Below are positions 24,133 to 37,333 of a DNA stretch of 64,000 bases, in pieces (position 1 is the stretch's first letter; each line of letters opens with the position of its first letter). The notes below the pieces were generated by a model. That model made no database searches. It saw nothing but the letters and a program-made list of their open reading frames with translations, and was not told the origin of the DNA. The stretch spans positions 116,680 through 180,679 of the forward strand of contig JADFUC010000342.1 in NCBI GenBank assembly GCA_019722365.1. Reading direction: 5' to 3'. The position numbers and the translations under genes are program-made. The DNA is from Lithospermum erythrorhizon. Its lineage: Eukaryota > Streptophyta > Magnoliopsida > Boraginales > Boraginaceae.

Positions 24133-27100
24133 TTTAATTAAGCAATGTTATTAACGTCAATCATGTATGTAATAATATTTTTTAGTAAAACAAAGAAATT
24201 TAATAATAATATTAACATTCAAAATTACATTATTTGAATAATCAGTCAAACACAATTACACTTGACGTAGTAGAAAATTAGTGCTAAAAAGATGAAAAAT
24301 ATTCAATTCAAACATCTCTTTTTCCTCCAACTAGGAAAAGAAAAATAATTTTGTTTTACATGACACATTAATCATATTACTATATTCTAGAACTGGCCAT
24401 TCCATCACCAACGCAACATTATCTATAATGATAGTATTAAGGAAATGATTTGGTACTCCATTTGTATGTTTAATTTACGATTTTGTGACTACGTAAAGTT
24501 GGAAAGAGAATGATTTATTAATCGTGTTTCAATTTTGTACATGAACCGGTTGAAATAATTATTGAGAATCCTAATTATATATATATGACTTATCATTATT
24601 TAACTCATTATCACTCAAAGAGATAATTACTATTAATTTAATAGGACATTTGTGAAGAAAATTATGTATACTATTATTTAATGTATATTAGTATTCTTTT
24701 CATAATATATCTCATGAAACTATATTTTTTCCTAAAAATTAATAATAGTAGATAAAATATATATATACTTATTGAATCCATATTTATGGTATTGTGAGTC
24801 AATGAAGTCAATTACAAGTTTGGATTGACCATATCATTCATATCCATCATATTATTAGTAAACTTCAAGAAATAATAATAATAATAATAATAACAATAAT
24901 AACATTAATTCTATCAAAAACATATAAAGATATGATACATATTAATTATGTATGTTTCAATTGATAATCTTATGTATGTGCAAGTATAAAGTATGATGAA
25001 TACTTAATAATAGTTAATTCCTATTAGAATTCAAGCGAGTTAATAATTAAGAGGAATTATTAATTAAATAGATAAAGATTTTTTGACTAACTTTTAGATT
25101 TTTGTGAGACAAGTGGTAATTGAGTAATTAATAATGTAATTTTTTTTGTTAAACACAACCCTTATCTCGACTTTTTTATATACGTTAAGAATTAATGATT
25201 AATAATTAATACTCGATAGTGATTAGTAATTTGATTTAAAATATTTCAAAAGATAATATTTTTAATATATTTTATTATTAATATGATAATTTTAATTGAG
25301 AACAAAGGTGTGTGCATCAAATAATATCACCATATAATGTATCAATTTGACATGTCAAAGATTATGTAGAGAATGTTAGAATAATATAAAATAATGTATT
25401 GAACTGAATATTAATTGATTCGATATAAATTATAATAGTGTGTCTTATTTATAGATACAATAAACTTAGCATCCAGGATAATTAATAAATGTAGTCTAAT
25501 ACTTAGACCGGACTTGTGGGCTTAATATTACTCTTAACAGATTATGAAAGTTTTTCGTGGTAAAATTGTGCTAATACATGAATTGCTATGCTTATGCTGA
25601 AACGTTCTTCTCATCTCATGGAAGCTCAAATGCCCCCCTTACATGTATTTGCATTTAGGAACCTAGGATCGATTACATGTATTTGCATCTAGGAATCTAG
25701 GTCGATTACAAAATTGAATAATGTGCATCTCCTAGAACTCCTGGAGTTGTCTGCTGATAAAGGCAATTAAAACCGATCGAACCGTCGAAATTTTCGGGAT
25801 CGAGGCAGGAATCAAACGATTTAGGTTGACTTTTTAGAGATAAATGAGCAATTTAGATTAGGCCTTTGAAATAACTTGAGCGATAATGAAATTGTAAAAA
25901 AAAAAAAAAATAGTTCAACAAACAATAATTGTCCAGTAAATTCTTTCTCCATGATTTTTTATCACCCAAAATTATAGTTTAGTACAATATGGCCCAACAA
26001 GAATGGAAATTGTTTGAAGAATTGAATGGTAAAAGCAGTCGGGATGGGCATTTTTCTGCAAATTTATCATTTTATTTATTTATCATTTCCAACATGCTTA
26101 CACTATTTGCAGATGCATATTTTAAGAAGGTTTGATATTTGAGAGAGCAGAGGATATATTAGGTTCGGGTTTGGTTCGAAATCGAAGGCGAATCCATCAG
26201 CACCCCTACCCACACAGTCACCTACTTTGTTGTTAATATGATGGAGAATATAGGAGTAAAAACTAAGTGCTAGACTTAATTTTTATTAAGTGAAAATATT
26301 TGTTGATCTAGTGGCAAAGCAGACTTCATATGCTAAGAAATCGATCCGAATGAAGTATCTGCAACTGATCGATCACAAATGGTAGAAATGCGTCGATTAG
26401 AGCATTGTACATCGCTCTCTTAAAATTTTCTAAAATATATTCGTAATCGTCGAACTTTTTCTTTGTTTGGAATTTGAAACTTTTTATGTATATCTTTGCG
26501 GTTTTTCTATTATTGACTCAAAACATAAAAATCAGTATTTCATGATTTTAATAATGAAAAAAGAAAGATAAATAATAGGGGCCCGGTACAAATTTGAAGT
26601 GTGTGCAAATTTTTTCTAAGGACCAGGTATTTTAGGAATTTGAGAAAAAACATCATTTATTAATTTTTTAATTTTTTCAGCAACTATTATAATTTTTAGG
26701 GGTAATAATGCACATGATCTACTAATAATTAAGGGAACAATATATTAAAGAATCTTGGTTGGGTGGCCCCAACAAAACTCTGCCATTGCCTAATCATCTA
26801 ATGAGAAGATTAAGAATCCGTAATCGAAGCATGACGATTAAGGGGTTTAAATTAGTTATTGATATGGCAACAACTATTTCAAAAGATTAACACTCGAAAT
26901 TGAACATTTACACCAGCATTAAAGATTTAATATTTCTTCACAAAAGCATCTAAGAGTATGACACCAGCTTACCTATAAAATTCTCTTAAAATTAACTTCT
27001 TATATCACTTTATCATATTTAGAATTCAATTTTTTCATTAGACAAAAATTAACTTTCCTAAATTACAACCTCAATTGTTAAAATGAAAAAGATAAATAGA

Positions 27101-28330
27101 AAGCTATACCCAATAAAAATTTATTAAAAAATAATTAAAATGATTTCAGGGGACTTAACCAATTTGGTATTAAATAACTAATTGGCTAAGGTTCTCGTCG
27201 AACCACAGAATTTAATGTAAAGCCCTCATACTAATAAGGGTTTAAGAAAAAAATTAAATTAGATAACCGAGGCTAAAAATACTCAATTTTGTTCAATTAA
27301 GAGTAGGCCATATATTTACAAAATTGAAGTTACGAGTTAGGGGGTTCAAAATGAGGGACTCGAAGTTAGGGTTCAATACCAAAAGACTCAGAAGGTCAGG
27401 GATCGATATGAAAATACGTTTGACATAGAAAAATTTGAACTTCTTTTTACATCAAAATAAACGCCTCTTTATTGCCCAGGCAAAGTAATTCTCAAAATCG
27501 ACAGTTCGGATCGCTCCAAAAATTTGACGGTTAAGATCGCGAGTACGTGAAATTAAACAAAATACGTCGGAGAAGCGGCGTTAGGCAGGAGGCCTATATA
27601 AACTGCCTGTTTCCAGTCACATCTTATTCCATCCAAAAACATTCAGAAAAAATCCCGGAAAATACACAAAAAAATATAAAGAGAAAATACGAAACGATCT
27701 CGAATTCTCTAACTCGATTTTTTAAACCACAATGAAAGCTTCTGGCTTGATGGCCGGTAAACACCTCGAGGTAGCTAAAATAAGCTTTGAAATCAAAATT
27801 ACACAAAGCGCAATAATTCTTCAAGTTTGAAAGCAAAATCTAATGCGAATCACGATGCAATTTCTGAAACCGAATATTCAAGGTCAAGCTAAATAGCCTC
27901 CCCGATTATTCAAAATCTTGCATGAGCGCTGAAAAATCTCGAGGTTGATTAAGTGAGTTCGAGATATAGGAATACGAGAGCGTTCGGGTCCACATGGTGG
28001 TTCCAAGCGAGGAAACATCTTTGCTAAGGCCATTGTAGCATCAGCAATTTGCTAAGGCCGTTTGTAATAATTTGCTAGACGTTGTAGCGTAAGCTAGAAG
28101 CGACATAGCTACAAATCTTTGTCGAGTCCGCTAAATCACGACAACAACAAGATGCCGCAGGCCAGCATGAGTGTAAGCTAGAAGTGGCGTCGACACCACG
28201 ACTGAAATCAAATCTCGGTTAAGCGGAATGAACTTCCAAGGCCCGCCCAAAGACAAACCTTTATTTACAAGTCCCACCAGGCGGTTGCTCACATAATTTA
28301 CCGGTCCTTTAGGTCATATCCCTTAAATCC
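24133..28330. other. AT-rich intergenic DNA, no gene seen
   Basis: Long AT-rich stretch with short homopolymers and no recognisable coding sequence. An (AAT)n microsatellite lies at about 24870-24903 and an A-run near 25897. Around 25780-26215 a TTCG/CGAA-rich patch ('accgatcgaaccg', 'ttcgggtttggttcgaaatcg') resembles the subterminal repeats of non-autonomous hAT-type elements, but its ends cannot be defined. Confidence 0.5.
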
Positions 28331-30860
28331 CACCAAAAAGGTGAAGTCCCACGTTGGAATTTATGTGTCTAATTACTTTGTTTAATGATAGCTTGAAATA
28401 TTGATTTTACTATCTAACAAATGTTAAGTGATTTATTTACCATTAGCGTATTAGAAAGGTGCTTAGCCGGACCCAAGTTGATATTGATATCAAACAAAGC
28501 ACAAGATCAAGGCATTGAAGACAATGAAAGTATGTGAGCTTCAAAATTTGAAATCCTGATGCCAAAAGATGAATATGGTGATATAGAAGAATGATCAACC
28601 ATACAAGCGTGAAAGTGAAGAATGGCGATGAAGAGGAAAAGTCGACCATTAACCGATTCAAGAAAAGGACGAAGCCAGCTTGAAGAATCAAGATCGGAAA
28701 AGATGGAACTTGGATGCAAGCCGAAGAATAAGGTAAAAGTTGTAAAGATGTAACTTTACTTTATTAACATCTTGATTAAAGTCTTTTCGAGAAGAAGTTT
28801 TTCAAAATCATTCTTGACAAAAGTTGGTTAGCGTTTCAAAGTTTTTAGCCTTATATTTTGTCAAAATAAAATATTTTGAAAATCTCAATGTTTATAAAAC
28901 TAGGGGTTTGATCTCTCATATTATTAAAAGTATTTTAAAGAGCTTTAAGCAGCATTTTGAATCGTCAAAATCGGAATTATAACGAAGCGGGAAATCATCT
29001 TTTAAGTTGGCCCATCGTGACCATTTGGTCTCGATGAAGGTCACGATGAAGCTAAGTGAACTTTCTGCAAGTTCATCAAGAACTTCCATCTTGTGCATTT
29101 GGTCACGATGGAGCACTCGATGAAGGTCACGATTAGAGCTAGAGGTAGACTTCTGCCAGTTAAATCGAGGCTCCCGGCCGTGGGCGTGGTAGCGATGGAG
29201 CACTCGATAGTAACTGCAAGTTCATCGAAGGCTTCCATGGTTCCCTTTTCTCTCGATGGAGCACTTTCGATGACTATCAAATAAAACCATTTTACCGTTT
29301 AAACTCCATTCTTCCTACATAAATACCAAATGCTTCCCAGCTTTTATTTCTTTGATTAATCCTAAATATTTTTTATACTTATTTTTCATCTTTAAAACAC
29401 CAATCTCTCAAACACATGAGCTTTAATTGTTATTTTCAAAGAGAATGAGTTTGGTTTATTCTCCCTAAATTTTGGGGAAATGAGAAATGGGGAAACAAAA
29501 AGCATTCAAGGTGTTTGATGAAAATGCTCAAATGGGGAGTTCAAAGAGTTTCAATGTCTTATCTACTCAAAAGGAGTTCAATAAGCTTCAATGTTATATC
29601 TACTCAATGTAAGGAGTTATAATTTGTGCTTAAGTGTAATACTCTTATCTAATCCATTAAGGGATTACTCGTATACGGAGTAAAAATTTTCTTTGAGAAA
29701 AGGTTAAGCCTTGAGGTTCACGGTAGGAGCTTTTCTTTACTTGTAAGAAAGTGAACTTCGATTTGTGTGGATTCCTAGCGAGATAGCTAGACAGTTCTAG
29801 TGGTGTAGCTAGAGTGTTGTTCAAGTTTGGTGTAGATCTTGAACGTTCGGTGGTATTCCAAGGTTGTTTGAGGAAATTCTCGAGTGGTTGCCTAGAGGGG
29901 TAGCTAGGTATTCCCTAAGCGGTTTGCTTCAGAGCAGTATATATTGAGTTGGCTGTGCTTGTCGCCATGAGTTCAAACTTGATAATATATATATACGGGT
30001 AGCATGCTCAGTATTCGAGGTTTGAGTGAATCTTTCCGAAGTGTTTCCCAAGGGTGTAGCTAGGTGTTCTAGCGGTGATAGCTAAACGGCGTATATTAAG
30101 TAGCTTGCTTATGCGCTTGAGGGATTACTTCGATAATATATACGGGTTAGTTTTCCAAATCGAGGTTGAAAAACTGAGAATTCGGCGCTAGGTTTGCGAG
30201 CTCGTTAAACGCCGTGTCGAGTTTGCATTCTCACATCCACTGACTCTTTAAATTATTGTTGATATTATATTTATGATAGAAATGGTAGAGGATTCAATTA
30301 TATGTACTGGTTTATGCGCTAATTGAATATGTCGGCATATAATTAATTCTTTGAGGTATTGATAGGACAAGTTTAATGTTCTAAAAATTAGAATATCCTA
30401 TGATTTTGTAATTAGATTTCTTATTATTAGGATAGTTTGATTTGATCAATGAACTTATTATTATATTCCTTCGTCGAATCTTGTTTAAACTTGCTATCAA
30501 GAATGTCTTAAACTCACCTAGTATATCTTTGTATTGAATTGTGATATGTTAAATAGATTGTTAGGATTGATCAATAGCCATGAATGGACTTAATCGTATT
30601 ATGCATGAATGAGCTTAATGTTAATATTGATCAATATGAGTTTTGGATGTTTATTGCACATAATGATTGCTAGATCGTTTTATTTATTTATCTTTTATCT
30701 AGCATTCATATGAGGGTGTTAATATTACTTTAGCATATTCCGCATTTGTTTTTAATTGCTAAAGTGTATTTCCGTTGAAACTTGGCAATGTTTGTGTAAG
30801 GCAAAAAGCGGTCAATGACCTCTTAGTCTTATTCTCCCCCTCACAAGGACGCTAACACCA
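28331..30860 (+). repeat. Possible solo LTR (SIRE-like)
   Basis: The right end ('ggcaaaaagcggtcaatgac' then 'ctccccctcacaagg', ending 'aacacca') closely resembles the U5 end of SIRE-type Copia LTRs. A plausible left end is tgaagtcccacgttgg at 28341. It contains a degenerate cluster of 'cacgatgaaggt' words at 28990-29280 and repeated 'tagctaggtgttc' and 'ataatatatacggg' words at 29770-30160. No partner LTR, primer site or target duplication was found. Confidence 0.35.
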
Positions 30861-31373
30861 CACAGATTCGTATCCACAAGAGTCTCGCTGTATTCTGATT
30901 GTTTTGATGCAGTCCATTAGTCCCCATGTAGGGTCAGTCAGGGCAAGATCAGTGAAAATCTGATATATGGGGAATAGTGCTAAGGCTTCCCGGCTCGGAC
31001 CATGCTCCAGAAGTCTAGACCGGTCTCGAGTCCAAGTGAGGCTAGGGCCGAAGTATTCGACAAGTGAAAGGCTCGTATCGACAATCCGAGTCAAATTGAC
31101 CTTAAATCGGCTGAATCAAGCGGGCTTATACGACTCCTATCGCTGGCCAAATCAAGTCAAGTAAGCCGGGCGTCTCACAAATGCGTCAACAAACTCTTAG
31201 GGACTCATAGTTTAGACAATCGATCCTCTTCGATTTGATAAAACATGTACATTGAGGAATTTTCCCCTACAGTGAGTTTTATTTTGTACCCCTTTCATAA
31301 ATAATAAAAATTCTTCTTTCCATTACAAAAACAAATTCTATACTATAAATGATTACAATCAATTTTTTATAGG
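30861..31373. other. Spacer, nothing recognised
   Basis: Mixed composition with a small GC-richer patch near 31000-31150. Short open frames on both strands show no family resemblance. Confidence 0.5.
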
Positions 31374-32256
31374 CTTAATTTCTTATTGCCCCCTAAACTA
31401 TGTCGATGTTCTTTATTGACCCCGTCATCTTTCTTCTTTATTGGCTTGTACATGTCTGTCATTAACGTCGAATTGCCCATAAAATACTTTTTTGCTTAAT
31501 AAAATTAATGAAAATCCATTTGAGGGTAAAGCGGGAATTATATATATATATATTAGATTTTTATTGTATATTTTGAAATAACATAACATTTGGGCTTAAC
31601 AATAATAATTTAAAGATTAAATAAAAAGAAAAAAATAATCATGTTACCCCATCCTCGTCCACAATACTGACCCTACTTCCCTCTCCTTTCATCCTCCACA
31701 GGACCCGCAAATCGCACCCCGAGCTTCCCTCGCAGTTTATGTGCATCTAAAATCGTCAAACCCGATACATTTAACTTCCTTATAAAACCCAGGGGTGGCG
31801 GTTTCGAAATGGAAGGGGTGGTACATTTAAGGGTGATGGTGGCTAATAGGACAGTGATAAGGTAGTGGTAGTGGGGTGATGGGGGCGGTGGTATTTTGGT
31901 GGATGGTATTAGATTGGGGTGGGGTGATGTCATGAGGATGAAGGGAGGGGGTGGGGGGCGGGTAGAGGCAGGGGATAGGGATGGGAGTAACGAGTTTAAT
32001 TTTTTCTTTTTATTTAATCTTAGTATTATTATTAAAGCTGAAATGATATGTTATTTTAAAATATACCCTAAAAATATAATATATGTATAATTCCTATTTT
32101 ACCTTTGTGTTAAATGAATTTTTATTAATTTTATTGACAAAAAAGTAGGGGGCAATTTGACAAGATGATAGTATTAGAGGGATAAGTTGACATGATAAAA
32201 GTATGAGGGAAAATAAGAAAAATCGAGGCCTGATTTAGGTGTGATAAGAAATTAAG
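31374..32256. mobile_element. Long-TIR non-autonomous DNA element, 883 bp
   Basis: The ends are inverted copies over roughly 175 bp. cttaatttcttattgccccc at the left pairs with the right end, which reads on the minus strand cttaatttcttatcacacct. The match continues through 'caataaaattaatgaaaa' and 'gggaattatatata' on both sides. The centre is a G/T-biased stretch (ggtggtagtgggg type) with no transposase. The size and long TIRs suggest a Mutator-like or fold-back MITE. I could not find a clear target duplication. Confidence 0.65.
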
Positions 32257-32762
32257 TTGCATGGATCGTGTCGTCAAGATTCGAACACCTGCTTGGATAG
32301 AGGCTCGGGGCCAGTACCAGCAGAGGCATTAGGTTACAAGTAGCCTTTTGCTAGTATCTATAAATTCAATTAAAGCAATATATTATCCACTTTTATTAGA
32401 AACATATATTTTAAAAGATTAAATCTCCGACGACAACTAACATAATTTATTAAACTCTATTTGCAGCTTCAAATCGAAAAAAAATATATATATAATAAGA
32501 CAATTTGCACAAATTAATAGTCAAGAATTCCCAGAGATTCAACATCTAAATTGAACATGAAGCCAATTTCGTGCATGAATATGATCAATGTGGAAAATAA
32601 ATGAATGATTGATGAAGAAATGAGTGGAGGAAAACAAAGTTTCTTTTGAGGAATGTGAAAAATTAAGCCATACGAGCCTTGGTATTAAATATATTTAGAA
32701 TTTGAGATTTCATATAGGAAAACTTCACTTTTCACTTCTTTCTTTTTTGATCAAGGTTATTT

Positions 32763-33320
32763 TAAATTTGAAAATAGGGATGGATTGAACACTCGATTAG
32801 GCAGTGAGTGGCAAAGTTCGATTCGATTCGCATTATTCGGTTCGAAATAGTTCGGCTCGTGGCTCGGTTCGATAGCGCAAACATGAAACCGAACCTTAAA
32901 ATCCAAGGTTCGAAGGACCGGACCGAACCGTGCGAAATAGTTCGATCCGCTACATTTGATCCATTATCACTTAGATTATGAGTATGAAGCATGTTCAAAA
33001 CCTGCAATTTAAAATCTGAGTAATAATAAGTAAATACATCTCGTTTCTTACATTTCATCTACTACCAATCATTTCCAATTCGGTCACTTTCGTAAAAGTG
33101 TTCAAGCGTTTACTCAAATGGTTCGATTCGGTGCTTGAGAGTTTACATTTCGTTAGCGGTGTTCTGCGCTTGATATACTCAAAGCGTTAAATTTTTAGGA
33201 ATTCGGCACTTTCCAGGCGTGTTCGAACCTAAAGTTCGACACTCTGAATCCTCACTTTTAATAGGTAAAGTTAGGTATAATTCGGTTCGTTTACGGCTCC
33301 CCAGCTTTCGTCAGAGTGCT
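32763..33320. repeat. TTCGG/CCGAA-rich patch, hAT-like
   Basis: Dense repeats of ggttcg, cgaacc and ttcgattcg at about 32815-32950 and again at 33115-33300. Such subterminal motifs are common in non-autonomous hAT elements. The ends (gggatgg on the left, ctccccag on the right) are only weakly complementary, so the type is a guess. Confidence 0.3.
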
Positions 33321-33789
33321 CTAAATCATAGTTTATTTCAGGAAGGAACATGTATGTGATCTCACACACATACACTTCTCATACATAACATCCTATCTTA
33401 TCTCCATAATTACTTAGCTTCATAATGTATCTCACCAACATCAATCATTAATTTTGCAAGTTATTCAACTAGAAATTTTAAGGATCATATATTATTCACT
33501 TTATAGGCTACGGATGGAAAATGGTCGTTGTATTGGTCGGCATGAGTTGTATCTAAATAAGAAATTATACCAACAAATTAGTTACCCCAATCTAACCACT
33601 TTAATCATCAACGTTACCTTAAACAAACTACTCCATTTACTTACTGCAAAAACAGCATATTATCCTTATCAAACACTACTCCCTCCAGTTTGGACTCTAC
33701 CAAGCAAAGATGAACATAATTTTCTGAAATATGACGAACATAAAATATAAATGGATTACCGCTTATCACATCCTCCCTGTTATCATAAA

Positions 33790-33883
33790 GGTAAGGCTGC
33801 GTACTATCTGAACCCCTTTATGCCGCTTAAACGTGAGAATCTTCATATGTATTGGGGCTTGTTGGTGTTGGTGTTGTTGTTGT
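33790..33883 (+). mobile_element. SINE 3' part
   Basis: ggtaaggctgcgtac, then 'aacccctttatgccgc', then 'tattggggcttgttgg' and a (TTG)n tail. This arrangement (ggtaaggctgcgtac...cccc...ttgttgttgt) is characteristic of the 3' half of Au/TS-type plant SINEs. The tRNA-derived head is not recognised. Confidence 0.5.
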
Positions 33884-33971
33884 ACCACTTATCACCTCCA
33901 AATACATCTAATAACCAGCTATCTTCCAAGTTTTCAACTGGAACCGGAGCAAGAGCAGGAGCCCTAAAATA
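33884..33971 (-). other. Short open segment of unknown origin between LINE and SINE
   Basis: On the minus strand the LINE endonuclease frame runs without a stop into APALAPVPVENLEDSWLLDV and then FGGDKWY. This does not look like LINE sequence. It is short, and no start, stop or splice context supports an independent gene. Confidence 0.3.
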
Positions 33972-35195
33972 GTGTTTATCATGAGCTTGAACCTCAACAT
34001 TTATTCGGTTTTCGTCCCATAGAAGCCAAACACCTCCACTGTTCTCCACAGGATCAACGACGAATGATCCTGAGAAGCCTAATTCACCAATCACCTTTTC
34101 TGTTTCAATTCGACTGGTCTTCGTTTCTGTCAAAACAACAACGGAAAGGCTATATTTCTCAATTAGATCCTTGAAGGCTCGAATTGCACCAGGATCTCTT
34201 GCTCCTCAGCAGTTCGAGGAAAGAACCCAGTGTTTGGTTGGGCTTGGAGTAGCAGCAAATGAGGTATGAACAATCGAGGTCAGAGAGGTTTGGTACCTAT
34301 TACCATTTCCACTTGAATCAATCAACATATCGGTACCTAAAATAGGGACATCTGGATTTATGGAAACGACTTTTGGAAGGCCTTCATTGCTTTTTTCTTT
34401 CATTTCAACAGGATCCCGGAACACCACTCGCTCTTCAACTCCTCTTACAGCTATCTGGTGTTTCAATTTTGATTTGGGGGACATTACCTCCAGATGCTTG
34501 TCGGACACAAGTTTATAACTACATCCTGGATTCATAAAGTAGGTATCATCAACGCTAAATGTTTCAGTAACAATCAAAGTAGCTTCTTGCTATGGTATTT
34601 CCAATATTGGCAAAGTAGGTGCAGCTAATTTAAGGGTGGCAACTTGTATAAGAGTTCTTGCTCCACTCAAGGTAAGAGAGGATATTCCTTTTCTCGACCG
34701 GAGTTGTGCAGAATCAGAATCTTCGGGAGCATTCATCGCATTGCCCTGATTAGGAATATTCAACCCGGAAATATCTGGATCATCACTAGCATCATCAGCA
34801 AGAACTGCAAATCTTGAGCCAGAGCCAGCTGCACAGTGCCCTGAAAGATAACTGCAACCAACATCAGACGGAACTACTCCTGGTCCAGCTTGCCCGAGAG
34901 CAACAGAAGTTGACTCCGGACAATCTTTCTTAGAATGTCCGACCCGCTTGCATCCATAACCCGGCAGGTTGCCCGAGAACAACAGAAGGTGTCTCAGTGC
35001 TTCATATCTAACAGGCTGCAAGAATCCATTTGGCAGCTTCACAAAACTCGGCAGGGGCTTCGTCAAATCCAATTCCACACAAAATCTTGCAAATTTACCT
35101 TTCAACATGTTTTCAGTAACATGGTCAAACTTCACTAGTGGAGCTATTGCTGATAGTACTTTCTTGTCATAATACTCAACAGGCAGTTCATATAG
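33972..35195 (-). pseudogene. LINE, second part: ORF1 zinc knuckle and endonuclease
   Basis: Minus-strand continuation of the LINE whose first part is at 54025-54443. From the Copia-A junction it reads ELPVEYYDKK, then GKFARFCVELDLTKPL, a knuckle-like CKRVGHSKKDC, and an acidic/serine tail: the DUF4283 plus CCHC gag-like ORF1 of plant L1-type LINEs. Near 34210 the endonuclease begins (GARDPGAIRAFKDLI, LTETKTSRIETEKVIGELGF, SGGVWLLWDENRINVE), interrupted by a single in-frame TGA before GARDPG. It stops near 33972, so reverse transcriptase is absent. The reading frame is much better kept than in the surrounding LTR elements. Confidence 0.8.
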
Positions 35196-35575
35196 TGCAG
35201 AAATTCATGAAATCACCATTGAAGAATAAGCTTCGGAGCTTCGATGCTTTGTATTGAATTGAGAGAGAAGAGAAGAGAGACAAATTCCATAACAGAAAAG
35301 TTGTCATATTGAAAGAATTAGTTGGTTGATTTTTTACACCTCACTTGGTTGATTTTTTACCACGCCGCTTCTTTATATCTGGTGTATTGACAATGGGTTC
35401 GTGTCTGAAGCGGATATTGGAAACTTTACGATAATTATAAAGTCGTACTGTTCTGTCGAACATTGATTTGGAACTTTCAGGCAAACCCGTAGCGTTCTGT
35501 TAGCAAATAATACTCCGATCTCGAGCCAAGCTGTTCCCGATCTTTAAACCGACTTAATCGAGCTTATAGCTTTCA
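35196..35575 (-). repeat. 3' LTR of Copia-A
   Basis: Direct repeat of 53662-54024, bounded by TGCAGAAATTC and ...AGCTTTCA, adjacent to the TATAG duplication on its left and to the polypurine tract on its right. Confidence 0.85.
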
Positions 35576-35590
35576 CGCCCCCACTCGCAG
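35576..35590 (-). other. Polypurine tract of Copia-A
   Basis: The minus strand reads ctgcgagtgggggcg directly before the 3' LTR (TGAAAGC on the minus strand), a typical Copia 'gagtgggggtgt' tract. Confidence 0.75.
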
Positions 35591-35639
35591 AGATGGACAC
35601 GGTGGAGCAAAGTTCATTTTTGAATGATAGGCTGAACAA

Positions 35640-36373
35640 AAGGTCAATGGTAATATTTTCGCATCTCTTGTCCTACTTGGTTAGTGACCTGCGAAGAGAA
35701 GGGCTGTAAGCACTTACATTGTAGTGATCTCTGATGAGATGACAGTTGATGTCGATATGCTTTGGTCTTTCATGGAAAACCGGATTCTCTATGATGTGTA
35801 TAGCGGACTTACTATCACACCATAGATGGATAGGTAGAGGAACCTTTTGATGCAACTCTGCTAGAATGTAGGATAACCATTTAGGCTCATCTTATAAGGG
35901 TTCATCAGTCTCTTTAGTAGGGGACCGGGAAATAGGTATTTTGTTCTTTAGTTTCCACGAGAGACAAGTGCAAAACCTAAAGAAAACCTGATAACTTGAG
36001 ACACTTTTTAGTATGTGAGACCTTGCTTTTGCCCGGTTAAGCATCCACGGTATGCTATTAAAAATTTAGGTTGTTTGTGGCTAGGAGTAAGCGTCGTATG
36101 AACTCCTTTTGCTTTAGTCATTTACGCTATAGAATTCCACGTCAAGAATATATCATCAACATATACTACCAAAGTCAAGAACACTCCCCCATGATCATAA
36201 GTAAACAAGCAATGATCATGACTTGTTTGGATAAATTCATAGGCTGAAATCTGAGAAGTGAACTCCTTATTCCATTGTCTTGAAGAACTTGTTTAAGCCT
36301 CTGATAGCTTTTAAGCAATACACACTTACTGAAGCTACCTTCTTGTAGCCTTCTAACAATTTCATATAGATTT
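35640..36373 (-). pseudogene. Copia-A RT C-terminal half and RNase H
   Basis: Continues RT from 50012 after Copia-B is set aside: SIYMKLLEGYKK-like sequence from 36373 (with an indel), then a YVDDIF box near 36160 preceded by a FTYDHG-type block. RNase H at 35673-35855 shows HLWCDSKSAIHIIENPVFHE and RPKHIDINCHLIRDHY, the conserved catalytic end of Copia RNase H. Several frameshifts lie between these blocks. Confidence 0.75.
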
Positions 36374-36374
36374 G

Positions 36375-37333
36375 TGTTAGAATCAGTATGGGCTATTCGT
36401 GATAAACACGGTCATGCGTCCGGATCCTCGAATTAAAGTATATTAATCTAAACACAAAATATAAATGTATGAATACGAAAATCCTTACATTGCAGCGAGC
36501 GAGCGAGGCCGAATCCTCACGATCGGCCTCGTAAGCCCGCGAAATCCTCTCCCGAAGCTTGTTCGACACCCCGTGTGCCATACAGGTGCAGCACGAGGAA
36601 AGCGAACCCACGTGCTTGAACTTGCTGGGGACCCCCGAAGATGAAATGAGTGGAAGAGAAAAAACTTCTTCCGATTCCCAGCATGGAGAGCGGCTTTGGA
36701 GGCGGCTTTTGGAGGGTGGGGGTTTTTATGATTAACATCATGAAGAAGCCCTAATCATCTTTAAATACCAAATCAATCAGTTTAACTCGTGAACTTAATT
36801 AGACCGTTATGAAGCTTACAATTAAATAATGAGTTCTTGGTGAGTGTTATTTTTAATTAACTAACAAGTCAATTAAAATACTAACGAGTCACTATCGAAT
36901 AACCTCCGAAGTTATTAAATCGATTTAGAATGCTTAATTGATTAAACTTGCAAGTTTTAACCAATTGATATTATCGACATATATTTGACAAATATATAAA
37001 TATTGAGAGAATCGTTTCTCAATTCTGAGTCTCGTTTAATTTCATTCATGAAATATTATTGAACTATCGTTGTATGTGTGTGTGGCATACGAGAACCGAT
37101 AATAGTAAGTTGTATAATAATAATAATTGACCAATTACTATTATTATAACGATTAATAGTAAGATCTAGCAATGGCTGCATGGCAGCAAATTATCATAAG
37201 AACCATGCGGTAATATCTGATCTAAAGTGAAAAACGCTAAAATTCTGGCAATCATTCTGGTTGGTAAATGAATTGATCTATGATTATCCTTGTGGGCATA
37301 ATAAAAGGGAATCGATTCTCATTGATTTCAGCA
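36375..37333 (-). repeat. 3' LTR of Copia-B
   Basis: Shares with 49045-50011 the start TGTTAGAATC, 'ttcgtgataaacac', 'aatctaaac..acaaaatata', 'tttttatgatt', 'caaatatataaatattgaga', 'tagtaagttgtataataata' and the end 'ttgatttca'. Confidence 0.85.

Noticed and set aside
33670..33700. MITE terminus 'actccctcc'
   Set aside because: A Stowaway-like word occurs, but no matching inverted end or TA duplication nearby.
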